From Candidatus Levyibacteriota bacterium (lineage in GTDB: Bacteria > Patescibacteriota > Microgenomatia > Levybacterales > UBA12049), in assembly GCA_003173995.1 (NCBI GenBank), contig PRDT01000052.1:1-8075 (forward strand): a stretch of 8,075 nucleotides of DNA, written 5' to 3'. The notes under the pieces are model-generated. The model was not told where the DNA came from and ran no database searches. It saw only the letters and a program-made list of their open reading frames with translations. The position numbers and the translations under genes were made by a program. Positions 6,258 to 8,075 of the stretch are shown piece after piece (the first letter of the stretch is position 1; every line of letters begins with the position of its first letter).

Positions 6258-7246
6258 GACGACTTCTTCATTTTTCTCCACATGAAGAAGAGAAGACCCA
6301 ATACAATGAGTGCTGCAAAGGCAGTAACAGCAATACCTGTCTTACTTGATAAGAATGATTTAGCTGCTTCTGTATTATTTTTTGTCTCATCACCTAATAC
6401 TCCTTTTTTGGTATTGCCATTGTCTTTTGCTTGGTCTGTCGTTGTTTGGGTACCGAGAACAGATGAACTGGTATTACTTCCGTTTTGTGTATTACCATTT
6501 ACCGTGCCATTAGTAACTGGAATTGCGCCTTGATGTTGTGTAGAAGTTGGGTTGATGGTAGTGATATGGACTTCACTATCCCCTACTATGCCAGATCCAT
6601 TGCCTGCTGCATTGAAAGCTCGAATAACAAAGTAGTATGTCTTATTACAATCTGGAACAGAGCTTGTATAGTTACCATCGCTATTTGAACCAATAGAAAT
6701 GCTTGCAACTCGTGTTCCACTATCTGCATTAAAGGTTGTACTATCAGAGCGGTAAACCTCCACTTTTACTGTCTTACCATTATCTGATGCTGTATGGAAG
6801 TTAATTTTGTAGTTGCAACTGTCAACTTTGGTTTTGCCATAGCCTGTTGGGGCATCTGGATAACTGGTGTCAAGATTGACAGTAACGGTATTTGATGTAA
6901 CCGAATTTGTGCCATCATCTGCGCTGACATAGAATGCATAGGTACCATCTGTTGTGGTTATGCTTGAGGTTACGAGACAATTATCTGTATTTCCTCCTGA
7001 AGAAAGGACGATATCGCTACCAAATTGTGTAAAGGAAGCTTCTCCTGGGGCTTGCTTAAAACATTTTACTGTTACTACATTACCTGTTGTGGTGAGTGCC
7101 ACAAAGTTAACATTAAACTCTCGTTGATTGTTTGGTGTTTTAGGTTGTTCAACATTGACTGAGACTGTTGATGCAGCCATAGCAGGAACAGCCAAAAGCA
7201 TAAGCCCAGCAACCGCTGCAAAGAATGATATCAGTAATTTACGCAT
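6254..7246 (-). CDS. Membrane-anchored surface protein with two Ig/Fn3-like domains, 330 aa
   Basis: Residues 1-25 are a signal peptide with an AMA-AS cleavage site. Two beta-rich modules follow. Module 1 (~27-126) has Cys62 and Cys90. Module 2 (~130-230) looks Fn3-like (YPDAPTGY...TYYFVIRAFNAAGNGSG) and has Cys144 and Cys200. Each pair could form one disulphide outside the membrane. A Gly/Asn/Thr linker (~232-300) carries two VLG tripeptides (263-265 and 283-285). Then come SSKTG (300-304), a helix (~305-323) and the basic tail RKMKKSS. There is no true LPxTG, but the T-G placement just before the helix mimics one. ATG 7246 is preferred over a TTG at 7267 because AAGGAG stands 8 bases ahead of it. 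The gene overlaps the upstream DUF11 gene by 8 bp and the sortase gene by 4 bp. Likely an adhesive or structural surface protein. Confidence 0.82.
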   Translation of the reverse strand: MRKLLISFFAAVAGLMLLAVPAMAASTVSVNVEQPKTPNNQREFNVNFVALTTTGNVVTVKCFKQAPGEASFTQFGSDIVLSSGGNTDNCLVTSSITTTDGTYAFYVSADDGTNSVTSNTVTVNLDTSYPDAPTGYGKTKVDSCNYKINFHTASDNGKTVKVEVYRSDSTTFNADSGTRVASISIGSNSDGNYTSSVPDCNKTYYFVIRAFNAAGNGSGIVGDSEVHITTINPTSTQHQGAIPVTNGTVNGNTQNGSNTSSSVLGTQTTTDQAKDNGNTKKGVLGDETKNNTEAAKSFLSSKTGIAVTAFAALIVLGLLFFMWRKMKKSS

Positions 7247-8075
7247 GTAATACTCTCCTTTTCGCAAAGTAGCCTATCATAATAGAACCTGCACCAATAG
7301 TCAAGAATCCGAGTGCCACATACATCCAGACAATACTTGCTCCTGTGTCTGGTAAGTCACTGGTTGCTGCTCCTAAGACTGATTGATCGCTTGTCACATT
7401 GTATGCAATGCCATTGTGCTGGTCTGCAATAACATTAACGTTGGTTCCAACAAAGGTATCATTCAAGAATCCAGGGTTTTCAGCTGAAGCAAGCACAATA
7501 GTTGAGCTGTCATCAACTGGTGTTCCCTTTGCCCATGCAACATCTTTGTAATCTCCTGGCTGTTCTGCTCCGTCAATGTCTGCTACAAGTGTCAATGTAA
7601 TAGTCTGGCCTTGATTCATGTTTCCAATATTCCAGATACCTGGTGAGTGATAGTCATCAAGGAATGACGTAAAGGTTTGTGGGCCAGATCCATCACCCAT
7701 ATCAATCTTTGCTGATCCGTCTCTATAGTGGAAGCCTTTTGGCAAAAGGTCAGTAACAATGACATTCTGTGCTGCAGCTTGGGTAGCTGTTACAGTTAGT
7801 GTATATAAGACGCTATCTCCTGGATGCTGATCGATACCAAGCTTATCATTAGTCTTGGTAATGGTCAAAATTGGAATAATTCTCTTGTTACCGATACTAC
7901 AATGTACTGTTTGGCCTGGATTGACAGTTACTGGGTGGTCATTAGTATTATCAATCAAGTTAACAGCTGCTGCATACACTTGACCAACTACAGCATGTGC
8001 AATTTGCTGGAAAATATTACTAGTACTTGTTATAGGTGCACCAGTTGGGGTAGGAGTTGGCGCATGTGCTGCACA
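7239..8075 (-). CDS. DUF11-type LPxTG surface protein, 5' end outside the window
   Basis: The frame stays open to the right edge of the window, so the first visible residue is internal and at least 278 residues are encoded. The GTG at 7979 is not a convincing start: in-frame sequence before it (a PTPTPTG linker, then an IFQQIAHAVVGQ segment) is protein-like. Visible residues ~69-195 resemble a DUF11 (conserved repeat) domain: LTITKTNDKLGID, then a LYTLTVTATQAAAQNVIVTDLLPKG-like strand set. These domains build stalks of bacterial surface proteins. The C-terminus is a classical sortase signal: VLG (233-235), LPDTG (241-245), a helix (~247-269) and the tail KRRVLHA. It is the first visible gene of a minus-strand unit with the 330-aa protein (8-bp overlap) and the sortase. 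Probably a sortase-anchored surface or adhesin protein. Confidence 0.85.
   Translation of the reverse strand, partial: CAAHAPTPTPTGAPITSTSNIFQQIAHAVVGQVYAAAVNLIDNTNDHPVTVNPGQTVHCSIGNKRIIPILTITKTNDKLGIDQHPGDSVLYTLTVTATQAAAQNVIVTDLLPKGFHYRDGSAKIDMGDGSGPQTFTSFLDDYHSPGIWNIGNMNQGQTITLTLVADIDGAEQPGDYKDVAWAKGTPVDDSSTIVLASAENPGFLNDTFVGTNVNVIADQHNGIAYNVTSDQSVLGAATSDLPDTGASIVWMYVALGFLTIGAGSIMIGYFAKRRVLHA
7255..7260 (-). promoter_or_regulatory. Shine-Dalgarno sequence that decides the start of the 330-aa gene
   Basis: AAGGAG on the minus strand, extended to AAAAGGAGAG, lies 8 bases before ATG 7246 and inside the last codons of the upstream DUF11/LPDTG gene. It is the only strong Shine-Dalgarno I see in the window. 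It supports ATG 7246 over the TTG at 7267, which lies upstream of it. Confidence 0.8.

Noticed and set aside
6258..6281. GTG start at 6281 for the minus-strand sortase
   Set aside because: ATG 6257 forms an ATGA overlap with the preceding stop and puts the membrane anchor near the N-terminus. The extra eight residues add nothing recognisable.
1..8075. CRISPR array, transposon or toxin-antitoxin pair
   Set aside because: No regularly spaced repeats, terminal inverted repeats with a transposase, or small paired toxin/antitoxin frames were seen on either strand.

Overview
The window reads like a piece of a small, AT-rich bacterial genome that uses the standard genetic code. The best guess is a Candidate Phyla Radiation (Patescibacteria) member, perhaps Microgenomates. 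The reasons are Pro/Thr-rich ('PTPTPT') surface proteins ending in a VLG tripeptide plus a membrane anchor, a DUF11-type LPxTG protein, GT-C glycosyltransferases and small sortases, all with short or no 5' leaders. This placement rests on remembered family patterns, not on a marker gene, and is tentative.

Layout. Positions 1-115 hold a tRNA-Arg(UCU), missing its first two bases at the window edge, and a strong hairpin terminator, both on +. Positions 164-2442 hold a two-gene minus-strand unit (244 aa, then 510 aa) of unrecognised soluble proteins. It is driven by a near-perfect sigma70-type promoter placed so that the transcript would begin at the start codon. An AT-rich gap with nested palindromes (2443-2676) follows. 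Positions 2677-4566 hold a minus-strand pair: a multi-spanning GT-C type glycosyltransferase and a small two-helix membrane protein. From 4641 onward the window is a cell-surface display locus.

The surface locus has two sortase cassettes facing each other. On + lies a 149-aa Ser/Thr/Pro-rich anchored protein followed by an overlapping sortase gene. On - lies a DUF11/LPDTG protein (5' end outside the window), then a 330-aa protein with two Ig/Fn3-like domains, then a second sortase, all with overlapping stop/start codons. The two sortase genes converge and overlap tail to tail by 56 bp. All three candidate substrates carry a VLG tripeptide ahead of the C-terminal membrane helix, but only one has a textbook LPxTG motif.

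A plausible joint role, by inference, is that substrates are exported by signal peptides, possibly glycosylated on their Ser/Thr-rich stalks by the adjacent GT-C enzyme, and anchored or processed at the envelope by one of the two sortases. The 510/244-aa pair has no visible link to this.
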